Assembly (NCBI GenBank): GCA_030267905.1
Contig: BRXX01000384.1
Span: 1-64,000, forward strand
Length of the DNA: 64,000 bases
Source of the DNA: Triparma verrucosa
Lineage: Eukaryota; Sar; Bolidophyceae; Parmales; Triparmaceae
Direction: 5' to 3'
Of this stretch, positions 1 through 9,255 are shown piece by piece. A program made the position numbers and the translations under genes. Each line of letters begins with the position of its first letter. Position 1 is the stretch's first letter. The notes under the pieces were generated by a model. That model worked only from the letters and a program-made list of their open reading frames with translations. It searched no databases and was not told the DNA's origin.

Positions 1-68
1 ACCCTAACCCTAACCCTAACCCTAACCCTAACCCTAACCCTAACCCTAACCCTAACCCTAACCCTAAC
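1..68. repeat. Telomere repeat, (CCCTAA)n
   Basis: About eleven uninterrupted copies of the six-base CCCTAA unit start at the first base. This is the C-rich strand of a TTAGGG telomere, so the window starts at a chromosome end. TTAGGG is the usual telomere unit of many stramenopiles, animals and fungi. The repeats stop abruptly and unique sequence follows. Confidence 0.97.
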
Positions 69-606
69 AGTTGTCAATCAAATGTCCATTGCAGCCCGAA
101 AAAGGCCCGAAAATCGAGATTGATCTTATCAAAGCAGGCGATTGGAGTTCTCAAATTGAGAAAAATCTTCAGAAACGTCGGCACGGAATTTAAAAAACAC
201 TAACGCTCTACTAACAGACTAGGGCAATTTCTCCGCACCACCCCTGACCTCTCACCTTCTCCACTGGAAATTTAAATTGCCTCCTGAAGTACATTTGCAG
301 AAAGCAGCCAAAGTCAAGGCCCCCCAGTCTCAGCCTGCTCAAGCAAAGATCTTGGCTAGTTTCCGCCCGCCCCCACCTAAAGCACCTAACCCTACCACTC
401 ATCACCTCTTTTCCTCAAGTCTTCTTAAACCTATAAAACGGGCGTAGAAGATTAGAAATCGGAAATCCCAACCCAAAACCCGGGCCGCCGTCCTAACATA
501 AACAAAACTTCCCACCCGGGTTCCTACCACATACCTGCAAAAGTTGTTGGCTACCTTAACTCTCTCTTCGTCTTCCTCACGCTTGTCCTGACATCCAGCT
601 TCCAGA
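69..606. other. Subtelomeric spacer and 5' region of the first gene
   Basis: This stretch is unique sequence between the telomere and the sulfotransferase start codon. The open frames in it (at 211-405 and 402-656, minus strand) have no recognisable domain, and the second runs antisense into the gene. No subtelomeric repeat or transposon fragment was seen. It probably holds the promoter and leader of the first gene. Confidence 0.5.
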
Positions 607-1410
607 ATGACGACCCTGCCTATCATCCTTTGGGCGCCTCCGCGCAGCTGCAGCACTGCCTTCGAGCGTGCGATCGCTGAGAATGAGAAGACTACCGTCT
701 TCCATGAGCATTTTGCCGATCCCTACTACTACGGCGTAGACAGATTTCATGGAACAAATAAAACAACAATGGACCAGGTTGATAAGAGTCTTCTGGTGCG
801 GGACAGCACGTACGAGCGCCAGGCGAACGAGATGTTAGCTGCTAATGGGGATGGCAGGGAGAGAGTCGCCTTCACCAAGGAGCTCTCCATCTACTACCAG
901 GAATCAAAGATGAGTCCAGAGATGTTACGGCAGTTTAGACACACGTTCCTGATCCGCTCTCCGACGAAGGTGATGAAGAGCTTCTGGCGAGCGGCGATGG
1001 AAAATGCGAGCGACGGTTCGTCCACATACTTTGACGCAAGCGAAGCAGGATTCGTGGAGATTGAGGCGATAATGCAGGCTGTGGAGGGCTTGGATAATCA
1101 GAACATCGTAATCATCGACGCAGACGACTTGATGGCGAATCCCAGCGCCGTTGTGGGAAAATTCTGCGACGAGGTTGGATTAGAATTTGACCCGTCCATG
1201 CTGAGTTGGGAGGCCGTGATGCCGGAATCGTGGAAGAAGTGGCCGGGTTGGCACGACGACGCCGCGAGGTCAACGGGCTTCGTGCGCAGAAGCGGAGGAG
1301 CGGGAGGAAAGAAGAAGGACGACGAGATAGATTCGGAGGCAGTGACGAATGCAATAAAGGCCACCCAGCCCATATACGATCGAATGTATGCAAGGCGGAT
1401 AATCGTGTAA
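607..1410 (+). CDS. Sulfotransferase-family protein
   Basis: This is a 267-residue single-exon gene. The N-terminus reads LWAPPRSCSTAFERA (residues 9-23), which matches the 5'-phosphosulfate-binding P-loop of PAPS-dependent sulfotransferases. A second block, HTFLIRSPTKVMKSFWR (from about residue 112), matches the 3'-phosphate-binding region where an Arg and Ser contact the cofactor. The family moves a sulfuryl group from PAPS to an alcohol or amine, but the acceptor cannot be read from sequence. There is no signal peptide or membrane segment, so a cytosolic enzyme is likely. It is the most telomere-proximal gene and lies on the same strand as the next two. Homologues in algae are often annotated only as sulfotransferase family; the fold call is firm, the substrate unknown. 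Confidence 0.82.
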   Translation: MTTLPIILWAPPRSCSTAFERAIAENEKTTVFHEHFADPYYYGVDRFHGTNKTTMDQVDKSLLVRDSTYERQANEMLAANGDGRERVAFTKELSIYYQESKMSPEMLRQFRHTFLIRSPTKVMKSFWRAAMENASDGSSTYFDASEAGFVEIEAIMQAVEGLDNQNIVIIDADDLMANPSAVVGKFCDEVGLEFDPSMLSWEAVMPESWKKWPGWHDDAARSTGFVRRSGGAGGKKKDDEIDSEAVTNAIKATQPIYDRMYARRIIV

Positions 1411-1720
1411 CGAGGCGTGTATAATAATTTTTCAAATTCTTATCGCAAAAAAACTCTCTCTTTTTCCTTTTCCCCTTCGTTCAACTTGCAAAATTTTCGA
1501 ACGAAGACGAAGCGGGCGGCCTGCTGGGATTTTTTCGGGCATTGGACGGGTGTGAAGGGGGGTGGAATCAAAGCGCTCAGCGAAGTGCACCCTTGGATTC
1601 ATGCAATGTAATTTTGTTCTCGATGACAAAGCATTCCAGGAGACATTGCACTGTTTTTTTTGAGGAAAACAGAAAGCGAATTGGGGCCCCTTAGATTACT
1701 CCAACCATAGTATTAGTACT
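1411..1720. other. Intergenic spacer
   Basis: This lies between the sulfotransferase stop and the next start codon. It has short homopolymer runs and no domain-bearing frame. It should hold the 3' end of the first transcript and the promoter of the FAD oxidoreductase. Nothing else seen. Confidence 0.4.
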
Positions 1721-3485
1721 ATGATATCCCGGTCGCTCGTTCGCCTACAGCAAAAGCACGTTGTCGTTGGAGGAGGAATAGCAGGTAACATAAAGGACTG
1801 CATCCTTGAAAAGAACAGATTGATAAAGCCTGCACTTTGAGGGGCTTCGCGAACACATTTCTCGATAGTTAACATTGCTGACCAACCCCTATTTTCACAC
1901 AGGTCTTACAACGGCTTTCAATCTGCTGGCCCAGTCGTGTGAGGATCTCGTCACCCTCGTTGAGAAAGGTGAGTTGGTCATTGTTGAGCAGTGAAAGACC
2001 AGAATATGGTTCTCACTCACAGCCACAACCTCAGCTCCGGACGTGGCTCAGGGTGCCAGTTCCAAAAATGGCGGCCTACTGTGTCCGTCGCTGGATTATC
2101 CTTGGACAAACAACAGCGTGGTGGACATCTACGACCTCAACAATGGAATCCTTCCTCGCGCAATCACATCTCCGAAGACGTCACCGGTGAGGTTCCGGCC
2201 CTCCAGCCTAACGAACACATCTGTCCTTGACTTTGGAATGAATTGGGTGGGACGAGCGCAGAACTCGGAGCCTATCGGAGCTCTCATGCAGTACTCCATG
2301 GGATTGTACAAGGTGAGTCGGAGCGACGAATAGACGCGATCATGTCTGAGAATACGTGCTCTAACTCGTCGCAGAATGAGCCTCAATTCGCTGGCCTGGA
2401 CTTCGACCAAGGCCTTGCCAAGGGCACATTAATCGACGGGAACTTGGACGAGCGAGACTCGAGTGGAGACATCAAGAAGTTTTGTATCGGACTGAAGGAC
2501 ATTTTATTGAAGGAGGTGAGAGTGTGTGATGTTGTTGCACATGGCCGATGCTTCCATTGCGACTCACTTCTCTCTCTCTCTCTCTTCTCTTTGCAGCATG
2601 GCGGAGTAGGTGGGCGGTTCAGGATTTTGACGAACAAGAGAATCGGAAAAGCCGTCACTGAGGGCGACGAGGTGGTGGAGCTGCGGGTGCGTGATGAGAA
2701 CCTGGGAACCATGAGTAGCGTCGTCGGGGACTCGTTTGTGGTGGCGGCGGGAACGGGAAGCAAAGGAATTGTGGGCGATATCGGAGTGGCGTGCCCGACT
2801 GTCCCGGTGAAGGGGTACCTGCTCACATTCTCAAGCACAACAGAGGTGACGTGCAACATGAAGCTCCCAAATAAAATGTTCGTCGCGCCCATGGGTGTCG
2901 ACGAAGAGGGTGGGAAGTTCATCTACCGTTGCTCGGGTTTAGCGGAGTTTGGGGGGGCGGAAATGGGAGTTGACTGGGAGGGGAAGGTGAGACGCATCGT
3001 TCTTGATGCCCACCCACACTACGCAATTCTAACTCGTCGTCGCAGGAGCGCATTGTGGGAGACACGGACAGGGCAGCTCTGGATCAAATGAGAGGGGTGG
3101 TATGCGAAGATTTCGCAGACGTGCAGGTGATCGACGAGGACTACGGCTTCCGATGCCTCGCTCCGGATGACGTGCCCCTAATCGGCAGGACCAAGTACCA
3201 AAACCTGTACTTGAACACAGGGCATGGAAGCAAGGGGTGGACTATGGGTGCAGGGTCAGGCAAGCTGTGCGCACAGGTGAGAATGATGTCGTGCGAGGAT
3301 TGGGGAGGGGGGGAACACCGCCATTCTAACGTTGCCTACACCAACTACTGTAGCTCATCCTTGGCATGCAGACGGACCTCGACCCGAGCTGGTATGACCC
3401 TCTCAGGTTCCAGGCGAGGAAAGATTTTGGGCTGCTGGGCGGCGGCGCAGAATTTGGACAAAAGGCGAAGCTCCAAAACGCGTAG
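1721..3485 (+). CDS. FAD-dependent amino-acid dehydrogenase/oxidase (DadA-like)
   Basis: There are seven exons: 1721-1784, 1903-1968, 2035-2312, 2375-2515, 2597-2986, 3046-3276 and 3354-3485. All phases agree, giving 433 residues. The N-terminus encodes HVVVGGGIAGLTTAFNLL, a GxGxxG dinucleotide-binding motif split by intron 1. The C-terminal block has LNTGHGSKGWTMGAGSGKL, the conserved FAD-contacting segment of bacterial D-amino-acid dehydrogenase small subunit (DAO/DadA superfamily). Members oxidise an amine such as a D-amino acid and pass electrons to FAD; the substrate is not determinable here. Introns 3 and 5 end CTAACTCGTCGCAG and TTCTAAC...GTCGTCGCAG, the signature seen throughout the window. 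The short basic N-terminal run (MISRSLVRLQQKH) could be a mitochondrial presequence, but that is weak. Confidence 0.85.
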
Positions 3486-4073
3486 AAATTGTGGAGAGTT
3501 ACTAGTCACACCTTTTTCCCAGCGAATACCGAGTCTTCTTTCTTTTCTTCCACCACAGAATATTGTACAAGAAATTTTGACTTTTTTTGAAAACACGTTT
3601 TTTGGTTTTATGGGTGAGTTCTGGTCATATTATTCACTTTGAGATCTTTAAGAGGAATAATTTGATAATCACAGAGACCAAAAATTGGTTTGAAAATGTC
3701 CCAAAAAAGTGATCAAAATAAGTTTCAAATGGACCCCAAAGTGTTCTCATACCTTCTTAAATATCCTCAGTAATGCAAAAATGGTCCTTATTTGGTCCAT
3801 TAATTCCTTAATCATTGATTTCTATTTTGAAAATCGGCCAAGATGAACTTTTTCCAGAATTATTAACAAAATTAGGGACCCTTAGAGGTCTAAGGGTGAA
3901 TAATATGACCAAAATTGACCACAAAAATCCCTTTGGCTTGAGTTAAATCTCTCTGGGAAAATCTAATATCATAAAATTTTATTTTTCGCAGACTGTGAAC
4001 GATCTGACCACGTAATTTTCACTGTCACGCTTCCATTTTGAACCTGAACAACGAGATATTCCACAAAACTACG
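3486..4073. other. AT-rich intergenic spacer
   Basis: This is an AT-rich stretch between two plus-strand genes, with no frame that looks coding and no clear repeat. It should contain the transcript end of the FAD oxidoreductase and the promoter of the plastid protein that follows. Confidence 0.4.
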
Positions 4074-4934
4074 ATGAATTCCATTATTTCTCTTATTTTC
4101 TTCATCGTACTGACCGAATCATTCGCCTTCATTCCTGCTCTGCAATTGTCACGCCGCACCACGGCATTAAACGACGCAATCAACGACATTGCAAGCGGCG
4201 ATGAGCTTGGAACGTCCGACTCCAACTCCGTGGGCGCCCTGAGGGGCTGTGAGATCTCACGGCCAAATGCGGACAACAATCCGACAGACTATGAGATCTC
4301 GATAGATGGAGTGGAGGCAGACCTGGGTCGCTTTTCCGAGCAGGTTTACAAGAAGGTGATGATGGACGCGAAGCAACAGCGGTTTCAGGGGTTCCGTCCT
4401 GGCACCGTCCCGCCCCACCTCCAGAACACTTACAAGACTTTTGCGATGGACGAGACTGGCAGGGAGGTGAGAAGTGTGCGAGGAATAAAGCGAGGAGCTG
4501 AGGAGGCGTGTGTATTGGACAACGGCGTACATGACCGATATTTCACACTGCTACATTATTCTAACTCGTCGCTTCGCTCGTCGCAGACGATTATGGAGGC
4601 CATGACTCAGAACAAAGTGCAGCCATTCGAGAGGACGAGGGAGGAGATCAAGTTCACTAAAGTGAGTTTCATCCCTCCTCCATCCAAGAAGAAGAAGAAG
4701 AAGAAAAGCAAAAAGAAGACAGCTCTCCCTGATGATGAAGTTGAAGATGCCCCTCCAGTTCCATCCGCCCTCAGTTTTGAGTCCATGGACGATGCGGTTA
4801 AAAATGGCTGGGCTCCGGGAATTCCCTTCTCGTTCACATCAACCTGCAAAGGCCAACCGGCCGGCATGGACGTCCTCAGCACCAGCGCTCGCACGGATGC
4901 CATGTCAAAGATGTACCCAACAGACCGCTCATAA
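4074..4934 (+). CDS. Plastid-targeted trigger-factor-like protein
   Basis: Two exons, 4074-4466 and 4587-4934, give 246 residues. The start at 4074 yields a hydrophobic signal ending ESFAFIPAL, close to the F-containing cleavage motif of secondary-plastid bipartite targeting peptides, so import through the ER into the plastid is likely. Residues about 75-125 (VYKKVMMDAKQQRFQGFRPG) match the ribosome-binding N-domain of bacterial trigger factor, including the GFRxG loop that docks on ribosomal protein L23. The peptidyl-prolyl isomerase and C-terminal chaperone domains of full trigger factor (usually about 430 residues) are absent. Instead there is a lysine-rich stretch and an acidic/hydrophobic tail. 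The intron (120 nt) has no in-frame stop. Its role is inferred as a nascent-chain factor on plastid ribosomes. Confidence 0.72.
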   Translation: MNSIISLIFFIVLTESFAFIPALQLSRRTTALNDAINDIASGDELGTSDSNSVGALRGCEISRPNADNNPTDYEISIDGVEADLGRFSEQVYKKVMMDAKQQRFQGFRPGTVPPHLQNTYKTFAMDETGREVRSVRGIKRGAEEACVLDNGVHDRYFTLLHYSNSSLRSSQTIMEAMTQNKVQPFERTREEIKFTKVSFIPPPSKKKKKKKSKKKTALPDDEVEDAPPVPSALSFESMDDAVKNGWAPGIPFSFTSTCKGQPAGMDVLSTSARTDAMSKMYPTDRS

Positions 4935-5044
4935 ATGACTAAGTTTTGGATGTTTTTTTGAGTTGAGAAAAATTGATTCATCATCTTCAACCTTAGGTAA
5001 AAACGCCCACCGCCCAAACACCTTCAAAACGCCTCATCAACTCA

Positions 5045-6145
5045 TTAAACCCCCATCTTCTCTAGAACCTTCGGCTTAACATGCACGAACAGCCCCCCCC
5101 TGTTTCCCCTCGTGATCCTCATATCCTGCGACGATCGATTTGTTGTTTTTTTCATATTGTGGGCGTTAGAAACGGTTGCATTCGCACGTTTCCTCAGCGT
5201 TCATCTCACCTCGTCCAAATAAACGAAGTCGAGGTACCCCCCTTTAACCCTCAAAGGCAAAGGCAGAGTAGGCAGCCTCCTGTACTTGAACGAAGCTCCT
5301 ACGATGTCACACGAAATTCTCCGAATAACAATATCCCCCGCCGCGGACTTCGAGAAACCGGAACCGATGGGCTTGAAACGGACCTTCGCCTTGAGGGAAC
5401 CGTTGGAGCGGCGGGTGTAGCCGATGTTCAAGAACGAGAAATCAGAGACGTCGAAGTTGGAAAACGTCCTTTTCACTTTCTCAGATTTACCAACGAGCTG
5501 TGAGTAGAGTTGGATGTTCGATTTCCAGTTAGAATAAAAGTAGCCACTTGTCACTTATTCGTTCTCCCTTCCTCCTCTCTTTCTCACCTTCTGAAGCCCC
5601 GGGCTCTTCTTCCCGTTCCTGGAGTAGAGCAAGCTCCATTCCCCGTCGACGAGATCTCCGTCGTAGCCTTTCCCCTGGCTTCCCAAGAACGCGACGAGGG
5701 TCTCGATCTCCCTCAACACCTTCTCATCATCCCCGTCTCCCCCCGCAATGTTATCCTTCTCCGAGTAAAGCGTCTTAATCTTGTCCAAAAGCATTGTTTT
5801 ATGGTCAACTGATGAGCTTGCTAGCTGCTCGAGAGCGTGAAAGCCACCTGAGGAGACTGGATCGACTTCGAGGAGACCGGTTGAGACGAGCTTTTTGAAG
5901 GCGGGAGCTAAATCGTGGTGGAAAACGGGCGAGAGTTAGAATATGGGTCACTATAATCTGATTATTATGAGATTATTATGGGATTAAACATTGCCAACAA
6001 AGCGAGCAGGCAAAAAAGGATGACGAGACATACATTAACTTTCACAACGCTACAACGACGCCTCACCTGCGCTCAGGGAGAAGATGCTGAAGGAATTTGC
6101 GCAGCTCACGAGAGCAGCGGCGAGCAGTAAGGACGCCGTCTTCAT
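5045..6145 (-). CDS. Plastid lipid-associated protein (PAP/fibrillin)
   Basis: Four exons on the minus strand: 6067-6145, 5588-5907, 5210-5497 and 5045-5125. All phases agree and give 255 residues. The start at 6145 opens a signal peptide (MKTASLLLAAALVSCANSF) with an NSF-S motif resembling the plastid cleavage site of red-lineage algae. The middle has DGEWSLLYSRNGKKSPGLQK, and the end has GGYLDFVYLDE followed by DMRITRGNRGGLFVHVK. These are the hallmarks of the PAP/fibrillin lipocalin-like domain: the W-LLYTS strand and the terminal D-ME-RG-G-LFV block. Fibrillins sit on thylakoids and plastoglobules and bind lipids. The first and last exons are short and carry no long open frame, so they are easy to miss. 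The gene is divergent from the MINDY gene (267 bp between starts). Confidence 0.85.
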
Positions 6146-6411
6146 TGTTTTGCACTTTTATGATTTAAAGCGCTTTTCCAGCAGGATGGATCCCAAAGTG
6201 AAAAAGCGAAAAGCGAAAAGCCACTGCAACTACGCCCTCCGCTGCTGCTGCTGGGGAACGCTCCGTAACACATCAGGCTTTATTCGGTCATCTTCAATCG
6301 CATCATCTTCAATCGCCTTCAATCAAGCGTCGAACAAGCAGGTTTACACCCGTCCCCATTGATAACTCCTTGAGCCTGCCCTGCGTGATCTCCACTCTCC
6401 ACTCCACTCAA

Positions 6412-8175
6412 ATGGCTGCTATAGCTGCTGCTATAGCTACTAATATTCCTTTGTTCTGTGAATTGACAGGCGTGAGCGTTGATATGGCTTCACAGTATTT
6501 ACAAATGTCACAAGGATCAATTGAGGTAGCGATGGAATTGTACTTAGAATCATCATCATCATCATCATCAATAGGACAACCACCACCGGTTGGACAACCA
6601 CCACCTCCTCCTCCAACCACTGCTCCTCCAACCACTGCTGCTCCAACTACTACTGCTCTATCCCTCTTATTCAGTGATAGTGGCTCCATTCCTGCCTCCA
6701 TTCCTGCCTCCTGGACGTCTCAACCAATATCCTTCACCGATCCCTCCTTCGACTTGGGCCTCCCTCAAACCCAAAACGGACCCTGCGGAATCCTCGCAGC
6801 GATAAACGCCCTCCTCCTCTCACAAATCCTCGACTCACAAATCGACTCACAAATGATTGATTTGAAAACCTCCCCCCCTCCAACCACCTCCCAAATCCAA
6901 ACCCTAATCTCCTCAATCCTCCACCGCTGCTCCCCCACCCCCAAGATAATAACCTTCACCTCCCCTCTCTCCTACTCTTACACAACGTCCCCCCTCTCCT
7001 CCTCGATCCCTACCTTCGACACAACCGACCCCAGGGGCTTATTAATATTAGTCCTGAGCATGATTGAATCGAGAGGCTTGGAAAACGTCAGGAACGACAT
7101 CATCGCAGATTGCGGGCAGGTGAGAGAGAGATTGAGCAACAAAATAAATAAGCGATACGAAGATAATTACGAGACTCACCGTTACATGCAGTTCGAACCT
7201 TTGGTGAAAGGTCCGTTTCACCTGTGCGGAACTGAGTTGATAAACCTCTGCGTCTTCGGGCGAGCGACGTCGAACGTCGGAGCGTACCATCCTATGACAG
7301 GTAAGCCCAATCTGAACACGCTCGCTCGCGAGAGCAAACGTGGCTAACCCTAACTTCCCACTCGTCACTCGCTTCGCTCGTCGCTTCGCTCGTCGCTCGT
7401 TGCAGGAGAAAAGGTCCCCTTCACTCCAACTCCCGTCGGCCTGATCTCCCACTCTGAAATCACCACTTCCACCCCCATCGCCGACCACTGGAAGTCCCCC
7501 TCCCACCAAGTCTACATCGTCCACGGCGACGATCATTTCACGCTCCTTTTCAAATCCACCCCCTCCCCCCTCACCCCCAAAACAGTCTTCTACACATACA
7601 ACGCCCTCCCCCCCAACCGTCTCCTCCTCCCTATAATTTTATCTGGTTCTTCCCTCCTCCTCCCCCCCCCAACCTCCCCCCCCACCCCCCCCCCCTCCTA
7701 CCTCCCACCCCTAAACTCCCTCTCCTCAATAATCCTCTCCCCAACGAAACACCTCCACCCCTTCAAATGGCGCCTCCGAACCTACGAGCTCTGCCTCCAC
7801 ACTCCCCTAACCCTAAAAGCCGCCTCCTACCCTCCCCGCCCCTCCAACATACCTCCACCTACCACCTACCCCCTCGGTCCTAAACCTACAGGATCATGGA
7901 GGTGCGTAGCATGTTACGAGACTCGTTACGAGACGATGAATTTCGGCGTGAACGGTGAATCTGATACCTGTGGACATTGCGGTAGAACGAAAGAAGAAGG
8001 GGGGTGGACGATTGTAAAGCATTATAAAGAGTTGGATGAGAGTGGGAGGAGGAGAGTTGATCGTTTTGAGTCGAAGTTCTTGGGTGTTTTGAGGACGAGA
8101 TTTCACGATGTTGATGTTGAAATTGGGGGGGAAGTTCTAGGGGAGACGCATGAAGGGAAGGGGCCTGTTATTTAA
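6412..8175 (+). CDS. MINDY-3/4-type deubiquitinase with UBA-like N-terminus and zinc-binding-like tail
   Basis: Exons 6412-7300 and 7406-8175 give 552 residues. The N-terminus (CELTGVSVDMASQYLQMS) looks like a UBA-type helical bundle that binds ubiquitin. After a Pro/Thr-rich linker comes LGLPQTQNGPCGILAAINA, the catalytic-cysteine motif of the MINDY family (DUF4205), and later CGTELINLCVFGRATSNV, also family-typical. The second exon supplies VHGDDHFTLLF, which holds the catalytic His. MINDY enzymes trim K48-linked ubiquitin chains. Near the C-terminus WRCVACYE and CGHCG form a C-x2-C/C-x2-C pair that could bind zinc. The intron ends in repeats of TCGCTTCGCTCG before TTGCAG. A C/T-rich stretch around 7560-7700 stays open in frame but makes a low-complexity Pro/Ser/Leu segment. 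Confidence 0.83.
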
Positions 8176-8336
8176 AAATGTGAGAGTGCCGTATGGAAGC
8201 TGTAGGATGTTTATTAGTAGTAACGCCTTCAACTGCATTCATCTTATTTCGCACAAATAAATATCTCTTCTTTTTGTTATCATATCATATAAAATACTAT
8301 TAACCGCTCAACCCGTTAGCTCGTCGCTCTCGTTAC

Positions 8337-8960
8337 TCACTTACTACTTTGCTCGGTTGCTTCTTGGAGGCGACTCTCAAGCTCATTCATCCAGTACCAC
8401 CGGCCGTAGGGAAAGAATATCTCCGTGTCGGCTTTTATCGGTATCGTCGAATACAAAAGAATCTTTCCAAGAGCTGTCTTCACGAAATGTGCATTGTATG
8501 AGAAGCCATCGTAAGTTGGTATTATGTCTTCTCGGTCTGCAGTTTTAAATCGAAATAAATCTTCCTCCGAATACGTGTCGCCTACAATATTAGCACAGTC
8601 GTTAATCACACTACAGATGGAATCGCATATGATGTTGAGATTGGTGCCGTCTGGAGCTGTCGTCTTGAACTTGTTTTGAGATCCGTATTCGGCAGCTGTG
8701 TGTTCGAGAATCGCAGGCCCTCGATACTCGCAAAGAAGTTCGTTTGCCGGAAGATCAAACTTTGCCCACACACCATTTCCCGCGTACTCTGTAGGCAGCG
8801 ATGACTTTGCAACATAAAGGAAAATATAGTCGCTGTCAATAGCATCAATTTTGTCGGCTGTAGCTTCGCCTGCGGATGCAACTGTTTCTTCTTGGACTGT
8901 TCCAAGCCCACCGCACATGAGACCCAACGAAGAGAAAAGAAAGATTAGGAAGAACGACAT
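8337..8960 (-). CDS. SET-domain protein with N-terminal signal sequence
   Basis: Single exon, 207 residues. The N-terminus (MSFFLIFLFSSLGLMCGG) is a hydrophobic signal or membrane anchor. The remainder is a compact SET domain: GNGVWAKFDLPANELLCEYRG is the first SET motif, INDCANIV lies in the N-H-S position, YNAHFVKTA follows, and IKADTEIFFPYGRWYW ends it, matching the E-I-x-x-x-YG-x-x-YW post-catalytic block. SET domains transfer methyl groups from S-adenosylmethionine to lysine. The NHS motif is degenerate (NDCAN), so activity is uncertain. A signal sequence is unusual for a SET enzyme, most of which are nuclear or cytosolic. It is head-to-head with the C45 hydrolase, about 295 bp apart. 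Confidence 0.78.
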   Translation of the reverse strand: MSFFLIFLFSSLGLMCGGLGTVQEETVASAGEATADKIDAIDSDYIFLYVAKSSLPTEYAGNGVWAKFDLPANELLCEYRGPAILEHTAAEYGSQNKFKTTAPDGTNLNIICDSICSVINDCANIVGDTYSEEDLFRFKTADREDIIPTYDGFSYNAHFVKTALGKILLYSTIPIKADTEIFFPYGRWYWMNELESRLQEATEQSSK

Positions 8961-9255
8961 TTCAAGCGTTGCAATACTGGACGGGCGAAAAGAAATGCCT
9001 ACGGCTTTGTTGGAGGGTAGGGAGGAGGGAGATTTTGATTTTTTGATGCAGGCGAGGGAGCAAATTTGTGGGTTCTAAACTGAAGGGGCGCAGAAGGTGG
9101 TGTGGGGTCATGGATCGCTGTATCACAACAGGAAAGAAAGACTGCTTTGGGGGGTCTGTGGCAGGCTTCTTTTGGCGATTTACTTTCCAGCCTATCTCCA
9201 TATATTATTGCACGATCAGAACAAGAAGATCCAAATCCAACCTTTGACCACCCCA

